A stretch of 64,000 nucleotides of DNA from assembly GCA_037974335.1 (NCBI GenBank), contig CM075740.1:13599071-13663070 (forward strand), written 5' to 3'. The stretch's first letter is position 1. The number at the start of each line of letters is the position of its first letter. This DNA comes from Prionace glauca. Its lineage: Eukaryota; Chordata; Chondrichthyes; Carcharhiniformes; Carcharhinidae. The notes under the pieces are model-generated. The model made no database searches, was not told the origin of the DNA, and saw only the letters and a list, made by a program, of their open reading frames with translations. The position numbers and the translations under genes were made by a program. This document shows positions 1 through 10,534 of this stretch, piece by piece.

Positions 1-245
1 GATGGTTAAATGCATCTTTGTTCTTGATGAGTCCACAGACCCGGCGAATCGATTCGGAATACCCGAAGCCAGACCAGAGTACTCGGACCAAACAAGCACA
101 GGGGCGCTGTCGGGTTTCTGCCAGTACCAGCTCGCCCAGTTGCTGCCAATGGTGCCTCCGGACATGGTGCAAGTGATGGTGACGGTCTTTCCCGGTGAGG
201 ACGAAATGGATCCTGGTTGGGTCAGGACAGGATCCGCAATTGTAC
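1..245 (-). CDS. Immunoglobulin light chain V exon, cluster 1 (partial, type II/lambda-like)
   Basis: This exon encodes the V domain of a secreted light chain that would pair with an Ig heavy chain. It starts after an acceptor reading TTTCACCAG on the minus strand and opens with the second and third bases of a split serine codon, then TIADPVLTQPGS. The first V cysteine (TITCTMSGG), the core Trp (ASWYWQKP) and the FR3 stretch SGIPNRFAGSV are visible. The window edge cuts it in FR3 just after HLTI, so the second cysteine, CDR3 and J are not seen. By eye it differs from V2 at about six bases, changing CDR1 (GSN for SSN), FR2 (KPD for KPG) and CDR2 (SGL for SGM). Its C exon must lie outside the window to the left. 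The lambda-like assignment rests on framework motifs and on the C exons of the sister clusters. Confidence 0.93.
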
Positions 246-385
246 CTGGTGAAATGCAAAGTATTGTCAGTCACACACTGTGAAATGTTGAATATAGCTT
301 ACAATTCAGGTTCGTTAAAACACGAGCTGAAAAGCAGATAATGTGAATAAAATGAGCGTTACTTCACGCCGACGCCCGTACTTAC

Positions 386-434
386 TGTGGAAACAGAGTA
401 TCAGTGCGGCGAGAACTCCAATCGATTGTGTCAT
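386..434 (-). CDS. Light chain leader exon, cluster 1
   Basis: The exon is 49 nt long and encodes MTQSIGVLAALILCFH plus one base of a split serine codon, a short hydrophobic signal peptide. The donor is A|GTAAGTACG, a near-consensus site. A 140-bp intron separates it from the V exon, and the phase (1 + 2 bases) matches. The ATG is the only one in frame that precedes a hydrophobic core and lies about 120 bp downstream of the octamer promoter. Confidence 0.92.
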
Positions 435-510
435 GGTGAAGGTTTGGGGAGAGGAAGAAGGAAAATAAATCCTGACACGAACGCGCTTCTGAGTCCATTC
501 CAACCTCTCC

Positions 511-563
511 TTAAAAAGACTCAAACACCGCAAGGCGAATGAATATTAATAACGTATGCAAAT
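511..563 (-). promoter_or_regulatory. V1 promoter: inverted octamer (556-563) and TATA-like box (511-517)
   Basis: On the coding (minus) strand the sequence reads ATTTGCAT, the perfect octamer in the orientation typical of light-chain promoters. About 40 bp closer to the gene is a TTTTTAA stretch that can serve as a TATA-like box. The octamer is about 120 bp upstream of the leader ATG. Octamer sites bind Oct-1/Oct-2 in B cells of other vertebrates; function here is inferred. Confidence 0.85.
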
Positions 564-569
564 TTCCTG

Positions 570-956
570 TCACGTGTTATTAGGCCGAAGATCTCTATTT
601 CGGTATTGTCTGATATTTGCAGAGTGAACACGTCAGCCATTTTGGAAAAGAAGAAATATAAATCTCCCAAGGCACAGAATAGCATGTAAAATGCCTCAAT
701 ACCCAACCCCCCTCTCCGCCCCCCCCCCCCCAAAAAAAACAAACGGTGCGGTGAAACATAAAACAGATTAAATGGATCGTGGCTTGATGTCCGGAAGCCT
801 GCAGATTACAACAAATAAATGTTGCGGGCAGTAAGCTGTTTAATAGGCGTAACGTCCTTGGAATAAATGAATGACGAAAAGTGTGAGTTGAGATTTCATG
901 TGCACACAGAGAGGCGTAAGGCCGCATTTCTTGGTGGCTTTTCGCGATTGATGAAT
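570..956. other. Conserved 5' flank of V1, no gene seen
   Basis: This stretch is closely matched upstream of V2 (from about 18,940) and V3 (from about 47,115). It contains a C-rich/A-rich tract around 715-740 whose length differs between the clusters. No convincing coding frame was found; the open frames here are low complexity. Confidence 0.6.
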
Positions 957-1130
957 AGAAAGATAGATAGGCAGACAGACAGACAGACAGATAGATAGAT
1001 TGACAGATAGACAAATAGATAGATAGATCGACAGATAGATAGATAGATGAATGGATGGATAGATAGACAGGCAGATAGATAGACAGACAGAGGGATAGAG
1101 ATAACTAGTCAGATAGATACATAGACAGAT
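957..1130. repeat. GATA/GACA microsatellite upstream of V1
   Basis: The stretch is a mixed run of GATA and GACA tetranucleotides with interruptions. It lies about 400 bp upstream of the octamer. Shorter or more interrupted versions occupy the same place upstream of V2 and V3, so it predates the cluster duplication. The serine/leucine/tyrosine-rich frames across it are an artefact of the repeat. Confidence 0.9.
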
Positions 1131-1754
1131 GGCTATGCGAAGTGAGTGAATGAAAGACAAGTCCCGAAGAACATTTCATTACCTACCGAGAATGTGATTA
1201 AATGCCAAGACTGCCCACTCAGCTTTATTCAAGTGTTGGAAACCCACGGCATCCACAGTGAGTTAAGCCTTGGCAAGTTGAAATGCCCGAGGAAGCAGAG
1301 CTTTCGCATGACTTTCATTGTTTGATTTGAAGGGCATATTTGCTGTCATAGGAAACAATGAGTTTGAGAATGTCAATGCATTTGCCGACAACGGACTGAG
1401 CTGAAAATAGCCGTTTTTTAAAATCAGATTTCTGATGACAGGTGACCCTCCCCCAACACCACCCTCTCCTCCCGCCGCACGACAGTATTGCAGAAGCCAT
1501 CGTACAATGTTCTATTGCTCCCTCATTTGAAAAATTAAACAAAATCAAGCAAGCCCTTTCAATGTTGATAACGTTAGCTTGTCACACACCTTCACCCCAT
1601 GTGTCCTTGAACAATTGTGAGAACTAACATTTCGGTTATGCAGCTGAGGCGCACAGAGGAGAACGAGAATAAATGAATTAATTCCTTCGCCTGGAGAGCT
1701 GCCGATCGCGGTGCAGATACAGTTGCGTCAGTATAAAGAATTCGAGAAGGTTGA

Positions 1755-2300
1755 TCGCAGAAAGAGGGCAATCAGCCCATCGCATCCATGTCGGTTCTGT
1801 AAAGGAGCGATAGAACTGGAATTTCTGTCTTGGTCTTACTCCAGTTTTCGACATATTTTCTACCTTTTTGTCAGGGATTGTTAAATCATTTCCCGCTAGC
1901 CCTTGATCCAGTTGCCTCCAGATAGATCATTAAGAGTCGGAACATATTTACCCACCACCAGCCCTCTTCTGTTCCTGTTGCTGTTCACAGGTTATTTCAA
2001 ATATTTTCCTTCTGGTGATCAAACTTCCCGACATTTGAAGCAGCTCCTACTTTCTTTATCCAACATCTTTAAGAACAACTTTATGAAATCTACTGTGCGG
2101 CTGTAAGGAGAACAACTGCACGTTTCTCGTCCTTTCATCTAACTGAGGACTTTTATCGCTGGAAACATGCTAATACACCTTCCTGCACACTCTCCAAAGC
2201 TCTGAAATACTTAGGAAGAATATTGTCAAGAACTGGACGAATACTCCAGCTGGGGTCTAACAAAGATAAAAGGGTTAACATATTTGCTTGCATTTGGACT
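1755..2300 (-). mobile_element. Old CR1-type LINE 3' relic
   Basis: Read on the minus strand this resembles the C-terminal and 3' part of a CR1-like ORF2, heavily decayed. The plus strand shows the usual reverse-complement landmarks such as CACACTCTCCAAAGCTCTGA and ATACTCCAGCTGGGGTCTAA. Matching relics lie at about 20,000-20,520 and 48,280-48,790, so the insertion predates the cluster duplication. Limits are approximate. Confidence 0.55.
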
Positions 2301-2518
2301 CGGTTGTTGGAATTTTACTGAATCCCGTGTGGACAGAATGAACAGAGGGGAAGGAATATTAACATTTTACCATTAGTGGGAAAATTTCCAAACGGCGGTC
2401 AGGGAGAGGGATCTGGAACAGATAATTAAAGTGGTTAGTCTGAAAGTTATCGCAGGGTATTCACTGAAAGCATATGTCTCAGGTCCACGTCATTTAGTGC
2501 AGTCAGTACCCAGGGAGT

Positions 2519-2686
2519 GATAAGATTTGTTTTTGATAAGAGAAGGGATTAAGGGTTATGGGGAGAGGGCGGGAAGGTGGAGCTGAGTCACGACAGATCA
2601 GCCATGATCTTATTGAATGGCGGGGTAGGCTCGAAGGGCCAGATGGCCTACTCCTGCTCCTATTTCTTATGTTCTTATGTTCTTAT
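2519..2686 (+). mobile_element. CR1 LINE 3' tail insertion, cluster 1 only
   Basis: This is a 5'-truncated copy of the last 150 bp or so of the CR1 family that is full length at 55.65 kb. It ends in the family's TTCTTATG microsatellite. Clusters 2 and 3 lack it: there GGGAGTGA runs straight on into the sequence that follows here. The flanks repeat GAGTGA on both sides, a likely target-site duplication. It is therefore younger than the duplication. Confidence 0.85.
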
Positions 2687-2949
2687 GAGTGAGAGGTTTA
2701 AGGCCTTGCCTGTGGCTGGAATGTACAGAGTTGACATCTGCATTGTGGAGAGAGGGAGACGGGCAGACAGTAGTTCGGATTAATGCAACAAGACAGCAGG
2801 AGCAAGAGAAGAGCCACCCTCATGGCGTGTGAGTCGAATCGGAAAATGATTGGCATCGGGCCAGGAATGCAGGTTAAAGGTGACTGAAGACGGTAGGCAA
2901 CTGAAATAACAGACAGAAAGCGGGCCGATTTCATGGAGATGTTAAAGTC

Positions 2950-4745
2950 CCAACATCTCCAATGTTTGCGTCCGACTGGAAGCAAAAGAGTAAAAGTTTG
3001 CGATTAGTGGCAGAGCTAAAGATTGGGAAGAATGTAAAAACCGACAAAGATTGACAAATAAAGTAATGACAAAGGAGAACTTAGAGTATGAGAGAATGTT
3101 AGCTGGATATATTAAAAGAATGTAAAAATGTCTACATGCTTTTAAAAAGGAAAATGCTCACTAAAATAAGTGTGGTTACTCTGGAAAAGGAACGTGGAAA
3201 ATTCATTATACGAAATGAGGAAATGGCAGAAGAATTGATATATTTTCTCTGCCTTGCTGTAGAATACGGAAATAATGTCCCAGAAATACTTGCAGGTGAA
3301 GAGGGAGAAGGGAGCGAGGAACATAAAGGAATTACAACCACCAGGTCAATGCTACTGAGAAAGCGGTCAGAACTAAAGGCTGTCAAGTCATTCGGCCATG
3401 ATAGAGCTGGGTAAGATACCCTTCGGGAGAGTGGATCCAGACGCGATGGGCCGATTGGCCTCCTTCTGCATTGTAGTGATTTTATAATTCTATGAGATCG
3501 GGAAATAGCAGATCGATCTCTTCTATTCAAGAAAGCTAAGAAACTGAGAACATGTAACTACAAGCCAATTAGCCTAATATCTGTCAAAAGTTAAATGCTC
3601 AAACCTACTATGAGAAGGTTGTCGCGTGGCACTTGCAATTATGTAGAGCCAACATGGTTTTGTACAAATGAAGACATACTGTACTAATTTCATATAGTTA
3701 CTGGAACAGCTTATTAGTCTCAGGGGATAAAGGGGAATAAAGGGGAACCTTGGATATCCAAAACGGATTTAGTAAGAAACAGTCTCAAAGTTACATTGTG
3801 AAATGCCAAACAGGAGGTTCGTGTATGGGATAATACTCATCAGGAATCGAGGACTGGTTTTCTTACAGAAACAGAGAAGTGGGGTAACTGAGCCATTTTT
3901 TGTGGGGGGGCGGGGGGCGGTGGGGGAGAAGGGGAAAACTGTAGCTGGCGGTGTATCACAGGATTACATCTGGGGCCTCAACTATTATCAATTTATACAA
4001 AAGGCATGGATGATGGGACGGATTCATTGCAACTTTTTCTCACGACTATAATACAGGAGAAGAAGTAAATTGTGAGGTTAGCATAGATGGTATACAAAAG
4101 GATCAAGATAGGCTACGTGAGTGGTAAAAAGAAACAGGTGGAGTATATTGTAGTGAAAAAGAATTGGTCCACTTTGGCAGGAAGAATGGAAAGGAGCAAA
4201 TCATTCACAGGGAGATGAGAGTGCAAAGATCTGCTGCACTGTGGGATATAGGTGCCCCGGAACGTGATTCAGAAACCTTGAGCATGAAGCTGTAAGTGAT
4301 TAGGAAATCAAATGCAGTGTTGTCACCTATTGCAAATGGGATGGAATATCAAAGTAGGGAAGATTCGCTACAAATTTGTCGTGCTTTGTTGCGAGCACAT
4401 CTAAAGTACTTTCCTGTTGGCCCGGGTACCTCAGAATGGATACAATAGCACCAGCAACATTCGGCGAAACGGGACCCTATCAGGTGAAAGGGGTATCATA
4501 TAGGGAACGGTTGGAGAGTTAGGTCTTGTACCCATTAGTGTTTCGAAGAATTCGAGGCGATCCTACTGAAACATCTACTATCCTGAGGGGAGTTGAGATG
4601 GTGAATGCTGAAGAAGTGCCTCCCCTCCAAGGAGACTAGAAGGACGGGGCGCGAACTAAAATAAGAGGTTTTCCAATTGAGATGCAGATAAAGAGAAGTT
4701 CATTATCCGTGGGAGACATTAGCCTGTGGAGCTCTCTTTACCAGG
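2950..4745 (+). mobile_element. Decayed CR1 LINE relic (A), ORF2 portion, cluster 1
   Basis: Fragments in several frames match CR1 ORF2 upstream of and in the reverse transcriptase: NRQRLTNKVMTKENLEYERM in the cluster 2 copy, EEMAEELIYF, and LFKK...NYKPISLTSV around 3530-3590. Further on, a region like the thumb reads VHFGRKNGKEQIIH. The element carries many stops and frame changes and is interrupted by another LINE (4746-6366), after which its 3' end resumes at 6367. Copies at 21.03-27.46 kb and 49.3-51.05 kb place the insertion before the cluster duplication. Confidence 0.75.
3410..3505 (+). mobile_element. Short LINE 3' tail nested in relic A
   Basis: A roughly 100-bp stretch reading GGCCGATTGGCCTCCTTCTG and ending near TTCTATGA looks like the 3' tail of another CR1-type LINE. 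It splits the ORF2 sequence of relic A just before the EIADL-LFKK motif. The same tail is present at about 21,480-21,560 and 49,745-49,825, so it is old. The element is too short to classify further. Confidence 0.5.
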
Positions 4746-6366
4746 AATATCCCATCGTGAGTGGTAATGGATAATTAAACAACTCATTGGAGGTGAAGAC
4801 ATCACAAATGTGCCCATGCTCAATGATCAGTGAAAAAGATAAAGCTAAAGCCTTCGCAGCAATCTTCTGTCACATGTTGCGAAGTGAAAGATCCATCATG
4901 GTCTTCTAAAGAAATGGTCAACATCGCGGATTTCAAGCTTCAGCCAATTCAATTCTCTCCACGTGATACGAGAAATGTCCGAACGCGTTGGAAATTGCAA
5001 AGGCTTTGGGCCCTAGCAATATTCTGTCCACTGCCCTGAAGACTTGTGCTCCAGACCATGCGGCCCCGCCAGTCAAGTTGTTTCAGTACATCTACAACAT
5101 TGGCATCTACCCGTCATTGCAGAAAATTGCCCAGTTATGTCCTCTATGCAAAAAGAAGGGCATCTCCAACCTTATTCATCAGGCCACTCCAGATCATCAG
5201 CAAGGGGTCATTAACAGCGCAATCAAACTGCAGGAACTTAGCAGGAACCTACTCACTGACACATAGTTTGGATTCCGCTAGTCACTCGGCGCCTGACTTC
5301 ATTACAGCCTTGGGTCAAACATGGACAAGAGTAATTGAATGTCAGATGTGAAGTGACTGCCTTTGACGTCAAGGCAGCACGGGTGGAATTAAGGAGCTCG
5401 AGGAATAATGGAGGCGATTGGAATCAGAGGGAACAAGCTACGCTGGCTGGAGTCATACCTGCACAGAGGAAGAGTCTTGCTGTGGTTGGAGTTCCATCCA
5501 GTAATTTGCATACTTCTCAAGATGGTATCCTTGGAGTTTCTCAAGATGGTATCCTCGGCCCAACTATCTTCAGCTGCTCGATCAGTAACGTTCACATGCT
5601 GTGCAATACCATTCCCGCATCCTCAGAGACTGCAGTGATCCATATCCAAATGCAGTTCGTCCGGGGCAATATCCAAGCTTGGGTTGGCAAGTGGCAAGTA
5701 TCCTTCGGGACAAAGTAGTGCCAGGAAATGACCACCTCCAACAACTAATCATTGTCTCTTGACATTCAACGGTAATGCCGCCAATGTCGACTTCCTAAGG
5801 CCGTTCATTGACCAGAAACTGAACTGGTCTTGATATTTAAATATGGTGGCTACAAGAGCAGGTCAGAGGGCATGAATCCTGTGGCAAGTGTCTCACTTCC
5901 TTACTCCCAAGCCTGTGCACCATCTACGCGAGGCACAAGTCAGGAATGTGATGGAATATTTGCACTAGCCAGGAGAGTGCAACTTCTATAACTTTCAAGA
6001 AGCTCACACCATCCAGGAGAAAACTTGACTGGCACCTCTTCCACAAACTGCTTCCGTCACGATGAACAGTGGCAGCAGTGGGTACCATCTGCACGATGCA
6101 CTGCAAAAACCCATCCAATATCCATGGGCAACACCTTACAAAATCTCACCTCTACCGTCGAGAAGTACAAGGGAAGCAGGTAGATAGGAACACCACCACC
6201 TTAGCGCTCTCCTCCAAGTCATTCGCAATCTGACCTGGGGATATATCGCTTACGTAGACCACAGGGACTGCGCTGATTCAACAAAGCAGTTCACCACCAT
6301 CATCTCGAGGGGAATTAGCGGTGAGGAATAAATGCTAGTCTAGCCAGCGATTCCCACATCCCATAA
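4746..6366 (+). mobile_element. Non-LTR LINE fragment (B) nested in CR1 relic, cluster 1
   Basis: The fragment encodes decayed reverse-transcriptase sequence: EKDKAKAF, then ALGPSNIL, LKTCAPDHAAPPVKLFQ, GIYPSLQKIAQLCPLCKKKG. This is the order seen in the palm/fingers region of LINEs of the I/Nimb or L2-like groups. The 3' end has the shark repeat signature AATAAATGCTAGTCTAGCCA and CCCACATCCCAT. It lies inside CR1 relic A, whose 3' end continues afterwards. Copies exist at 27.46-29.12 kb and twice in cluster 3. The exact LINE clade is uncertain. Confidence 0.65.
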
Positions 6367-6480
6367 AAAATGCAGAATTCGATAGATTTCTGATTGAAAT
6401 GGGGTCCAAAGAGCATAGGGGTGGACCGAATGTGCAGTCGACCCCACGATCTCATCAGCCACGACCTTCGGCCTGATCTT
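6367..6480 (+). mobile_element. 3' end of CR1 relic A after the nested LINE
   Basis: The sequence TTCGATAGATTTCTGATTGA followed by ATCTCATCAGCCACGA is the usual terminal region of CR1 elements (stretch encoding the last ORF2 residues, then the 3' UTR). It resumes where relic A was broken by LINE B, which shows the nesting order: A first, B second. Confidence 0.6.
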
Positions 6481-6923
6481 CGTTTCAGTTCATGTGATGA
6501 TATGAAACCTGTTCGCGCCTTTTTGTCTATTTTTATCCTATCAAATTTCTGAACCTTCGGATCATTAATGTGGCGCTGGCAGCATTATCTTTAGTGAATG
6601 ACGCAGGAAAGAAAGTGATAGTAACACATTTAGTGGCACTAGGTTCTTACTGCTTCTAATCATTCGGATTTTCTGATATTATGGATATTCACCATTAAAA
6701 AGGGAAACTCATGAAACATCCAAATTAATTGACAATACCTAATGAGAGTATTCTGTAAACGATTTTCATCTGGGAATCCCTATTTTCCAAGTGTCCACGT
6801 ATTTTGCCAGGAATTGACATTTTGAGATATTTCTCGCCCCATATACACTTCATGTAATTACACGGTCCTTGGTCTATCAACTGCAATATTGCCATCTGCC
6901 GGTTCAGCCGCATAACACGCACA

Positions 6924-7230
6924 GGTTCATTGGGATTCGGTTTCGACTTCTTTCATCTGTTGTGCATAGTCCAGTAGAAAGCAGGGAGAATGAAATGACA
7001 ATTATGACATAAAATTTAGGATAAATTCGGGAGATCTGATAGCACTTTCGAAGAGAGAAACACAATTTCTGTATAAGGTTCGTTGGGATTCCTTTTAGAC
7101 TTCTTTCTTCAATTGTACATAGTCCAACAGAAAGCAGGAAGAATAAAATGACAATTATAACATAAAATATAAGATAAATTCGGGAGATCTGGTAGTACTT
7201 GGGAAGAGAGAAACACAATTTCTGTAGAAG
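6924..7230. repeat. Tandem direct duplication of about 153 bp, cluster 1 only
   Basis: Two head-to-tail copies (6924-7076 and 7077-7230) each begin GGTTC(A/G)TTGGGATTC and end in a CACAATTTCTGTA stretch. They differ at roughly one base in ten by eye. Clusters 2 (29,683 on) and 3 (54,929 on) have one copy only. No gene is recognised in it. Confidence 0.85.
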
Positions 7231-8095
7231 GGTTATTCGCACTGTTGTGTTCGACGAAACAGTGTTCAGTCTCTAGTAAATTAAACTTAAATCCGATCCG
7301 TGCGTTTATGATGCATTTCAAACGCTTCGAAGACAGGTGCACGCCCAGCCTCAAACAAGGGAGCAGGAACTAACAGTGTAAACAGTGCCGGACGCCAAAG
7401 ACTGGCGATTAATTGCCGGATGAGTATTGCAGAGCCCTGGAACAAGCAATGATACTAAATCCCATCATGGTGTCTAGCAATAAATCTTGAACAAAATCAT
7501 CTATTATCATGTTAACCATGAAACTACTGAATTGCTGAAGAAAAACATTCGCTTCATTAACATCATTCCCGGCAGGAAATTTGGCATCCTTAGTTAGTAC
7601 ATATGTGACTCCATCGCGAAAAAGATGAAGTCTGAGGACACGTACCAACCAAGTTAAGAACACCTTCTTTCCTGCTGCCCTCGGAGTTTTGAATGGACCT
7701 AACTCGCATTAAGTTGATGTTTCTCCACACCCGAGATGTGACTGTTACACTACATTCTGCACTCTCTCCTTTCCTTCTCTATGGACGGTATGCTTTGTCG
7801 GTAAAACGTGTAAGAAAGAATACTTGTCACTGTATACTATTATATAAAACAGTGAGAAATCAAATCAAATCAAAAACATTTGTGCTATTAGGAAACATGT
7901 GCACAATACATGACCAGCTATATTGGTTAGCAGTGGTATTGATGATGAACCTCCTGACCAGATTGGTTTACGTGTTACAGAAAAGCCCGTTCACCTGAAC
8001 TCGTTCCAAAAGCAGCAGTGAAGTAAGGCCAAAGCGGCATTGGCGCAAGATTTGTTTTCATTTACGGAGGTATTTACAGATGAGAGGCCAGGAGT
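7231..8095. other. Spacer, no gene recognised
   Basis: This stretch is matched in cluster 2 (about 29,820-30,720) and cluster 3 (about 55,075-55,645 and 59,999-60,320), so it belongs to the duplicated unit. No homology to a known protein or repeat could be recognised by eye, and the open frames are short and not shared between copies. Confidence 0.5.
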
Positions 8096-8117
8096 GATGG
8101 AGTTTGGAGGAAGAAGA

Positions 8118-8195
8118 GGCGCAACATCGTGGGCCGAAGGGCCTGTTCTGCGCTGTAATGTTCTATGTTCTATGTTCTATGTTCTATGTTCTATG
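8118..8195 (+). mobile_element. LINE 3' tail with TTCTATG microsatellite, cluster 1 only
   Basis: The sequence GGGCCGAAGGGCCTGTTCTG followed by five TTCTATG units is the typical tail of a CR1-like LINE. Clusters 2 and 3 lack it at the matching place (near 30,730), so it is a recent, strongly 5'-truncated insertion. Confidence 0.8.
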
Positions 8196-8279
8196 AATAT
8201 CAGAGCGTATGTGAAACGTAGCAGAAAACAAGAACATACCTGATACCATACTGAAAACATACCAGTATTGATATATATT

Positions 8280-9070
8280 GTAAAGAGTTGAGGCCACAGC
8301 ACTGATCACTGTAGCACATCACTCCCGATATCGTGCGAATCACAAAATTGTCCCGTTTTCCTACTCTCTACTTCCTGTTCGCTCGCAAATTTTCTGCACA
8401 TGCTCCCACACGATAAACTCTCATTTTCCGCAATAGTCTTTGCTGTGACATCTTATCAAATCCTTACTGGAAAACACAATATATCCACCTGTTCCCCTTT
8501 ATCCACAACACGTCACTTCTTCAAATCACTCCAGTAAATTGATTGAACATGACTTCCCTTTGACAAAACTGAGTTGGCTCTATTTGATTATCGTGTTTTA
8601 CTTATGTGCCCTGCTATCAAATCTTAATAACAGCTGCTAACAATTTCCTTATATGTCACATGATCAGCTAACTGGTGTTGTTTAGCTAACATATGTTGTT
8701 TCTTGCTCTCGGACGTTTTTTTCCGATTGCATTAAGGTACTACCGTCGCTTTTCCCAAACTAACGAACACTTCCCAGAATCTGGGGATTTTTGGAAGATT
8801 ACAACCAGCCTATCAATCGTCTCATTTGTCAGTTCTTTTAAGACCTTCGGTGAAAGCCATCAGGATCTGAGGACTTAGCAACCGACATCTTCAACAACGT
8901 TCTTAATGTCATTCTAATTTCCTGCTCTACAGCTACTTCTACGGTACAACTTGTATCCTCTATAATGAAGACTAAAGCAAAATGCCTATCTCTTCATCTG
9001 CAATCTTTCTGTTCGTCACAGATTCCCCAGACTCAATTTCTATGGAACTGTCGCCCACTCTTTGAAGTTT
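8280..9070 (-). mobile_element. Old CR1-type LINE ORF2 relic
   Basis: On the minus strand this resembles the CR1 reverse-transcriptase region in decayed form. Plus-strand landmarks include CATGACTTCCCTTTGACAAA and CCAGAATCTGGGGATTTTTG and AAGACCTTCGGTGAAAGCCA, which are reverse complements of conserved CR1 coding stretches. Copies lie at about 30,810-31,600 and 60,420-61,200, so it predates the cluster duplication. Confidence 0.6.
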
Positions 9071-9079
9071 TTTTATCGT

Positions 9080-9235
9080 TTAATTTTATAGTTTGAAACT
9101 GATGTGTTCGTGGCACGAGTAGGCGTTCATTAACACCGCAATAAAATTATTGTCAAATCCCCAAGTCGCTACACGCTGGCATCTGTTTGGGTACACTAAG
9201 GGAGAATTCGCAATGGTAAGCACTGTGCCAAAATG
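9080..9235 (-). mobile_element. tRNA-derived SINE, 3' part, reverse orientation
   Basis: Read on the minus strand it gives the SINE body and tail: AATTCTCCCTTAGTGTACCC, a GCGACTTGGGGATTTGACA stretch, TTATTGCGGTGTTAATG and GCCTACTCGTGCCAC. The tRNA head is missing or unrecognisable. It is shared with 31,601-31,760 and 61,201-61,360. Confidence 0.65.
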
Positions 9236-9974
9236 CCAAAGGCAAGAGGTAACTAAAACCCCCCAGAATATTCGGGAAACAAATCAGCTGGCCTGGAAGC
9301 ACCTGTGGAGACAGATACAAAGTGAAAATTGCGTCTCCAAAGGTGTCAGATGAAAATATGAGCAATGAGTTTTGTTGATCTGAATTTCACTGGAAGAGCA
9401 CAGGAAACGGAGCCAATTCTAACTTCAGGATGATGATCTGATAGATTAATGAAACCGATGCCTGCATGAAATGCTAATCGAGCTCTGGAGCGCGATTACT
9501 TGGATATCTCTTTCAATAATTGTAGTGCGGACAGGATGAAGCACTTGACTAATTCTCAATAGGTCACTTAAGAGCCTCAATAGGCTCAAAGGGGCCCTCG
9601 CCGCGCAACGAATTTATTCTTCCCAGTAGTTGGAGGAGATTTCTGATCATCACAAGAGAAATGTTCAGTGAGGCGATGGTGAGATAGAGCTACGTGCGTT
9701 CAGAGTGCATAAAAAGCCTGATGTGCTTTCAGATGACGCCGATAAGGGGGAACATGTGGATGGGAAAAAGAATGTGGCCAGGGACATATTGTTGAGTTGC
9801 TTGCATGGGAGCAGGAAGTGAAGCCATTGCAGACAAATCTGTGGATATTATCTGACAAATAATAATGGAACCAGATCATGAGAACAGATCCAAGCAACTG
9901 ATTAAAGATGGAGAATTGTTGGATCGTGTGTGGGATCGTGTCAAAGACCGACGCCAATGCAAAAAGAACAAGCA
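9236..9974. other. Spacer, no gene recognised
   Basis: Unique-looking spacer shared with clusters 2 and 3. At about 9,525 this cluster jumps directly from GATATCTCTTTCAA to sequence found at about 32,905 in cluster 2. Roughly 0.9 kb present in cluster 2, whose first part is also in cluster 3, is absent here, most simply a deletion in cluster 1. Confidence 0.5.
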
Positions 9975-10262
9975 GTAGGGCGTCACGGTTGTTAGGACTT
10001 CTGCCTCACAGCGCCAAAAACCCGGTTTCGATGCTTGGGTCACAGTCTGCACGTTCTTCCCGTATCTGTGTGGGTGCTCCGCTGCCTCCCATAGTCCGAA
10101 AGATGGGTTGATTAGGTGCTTTGGCGATGCTAAATTGTACCCGTCCAGGTGCCGGGGTGTGGGGACTCGGAAATGCTCACAGTAACTTCATTACAGTAAT
10201 TGCAGTTTGGATTACAACCGATAGCTGTAAGCCTACTTGTGACAATAATAAAGAAACTGCAA
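9975..10262 (+). mobile_element. tRNA-derived SINE
   Basis: The head (GGGCGTCACGGTTGTTAG..., then CCTCACAGCGCC and a GGTTTCGATGC B-box-like motif) derives from a tRNA. The middle reads GCACGTTCTTCCCGTATCTG and the tail TAAGCCTACTTGTGACAATA, ending in an A-rich run. The structure is that of shark HE1-like or related tRNA SINEs; the family name is inferred. The same insertion is at 33,368 and 63,607. Confidence 0.8.
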
Positions 10263-10534
10263 AAAAAACCTTTAAAACTGAGAAAAACAGTCAGTTTGCT
10301 ATCGGTGCAATTGAATAGAATGTAACTTTGATAAGGGACATATCAGTATTGTGGCAGAAGCAGAAACGCGATTCTGGGGATTCAATGCTGGAATTGTTGG
10401 AACATGATTATGGATTTGGGGTTGGTAATATCTTCAAGTAGTTTAGAGAGGAAATGTTAACTGAAAATTTGTAGTATCTCACAAGCAAAGAGGATCAAGG
10501 CTTGTTTCAAGGAGAAGTTTTATTGTAATCGGTC
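10263..10534. other. Spacer, no gene recognised
   Basis: Matched at about 33,646-33,925 in cluster 2. No coding or RNA feature was recognised. Confidence 0.5.

Noticed and set aside
840-1160. Minus-strand frame rich in Ser, Leu, Ile, Tyr and Cys
   Set aside because: It is translation of the GATA/GACA microsatellite and has no counterpart in the other clusters.
9975-10060. tRNA gene
   Set aside because: Only the tRNA-like head of a SINE is present. It does not fold into a full cloverleaf by inspection and is followed by the SINE body.
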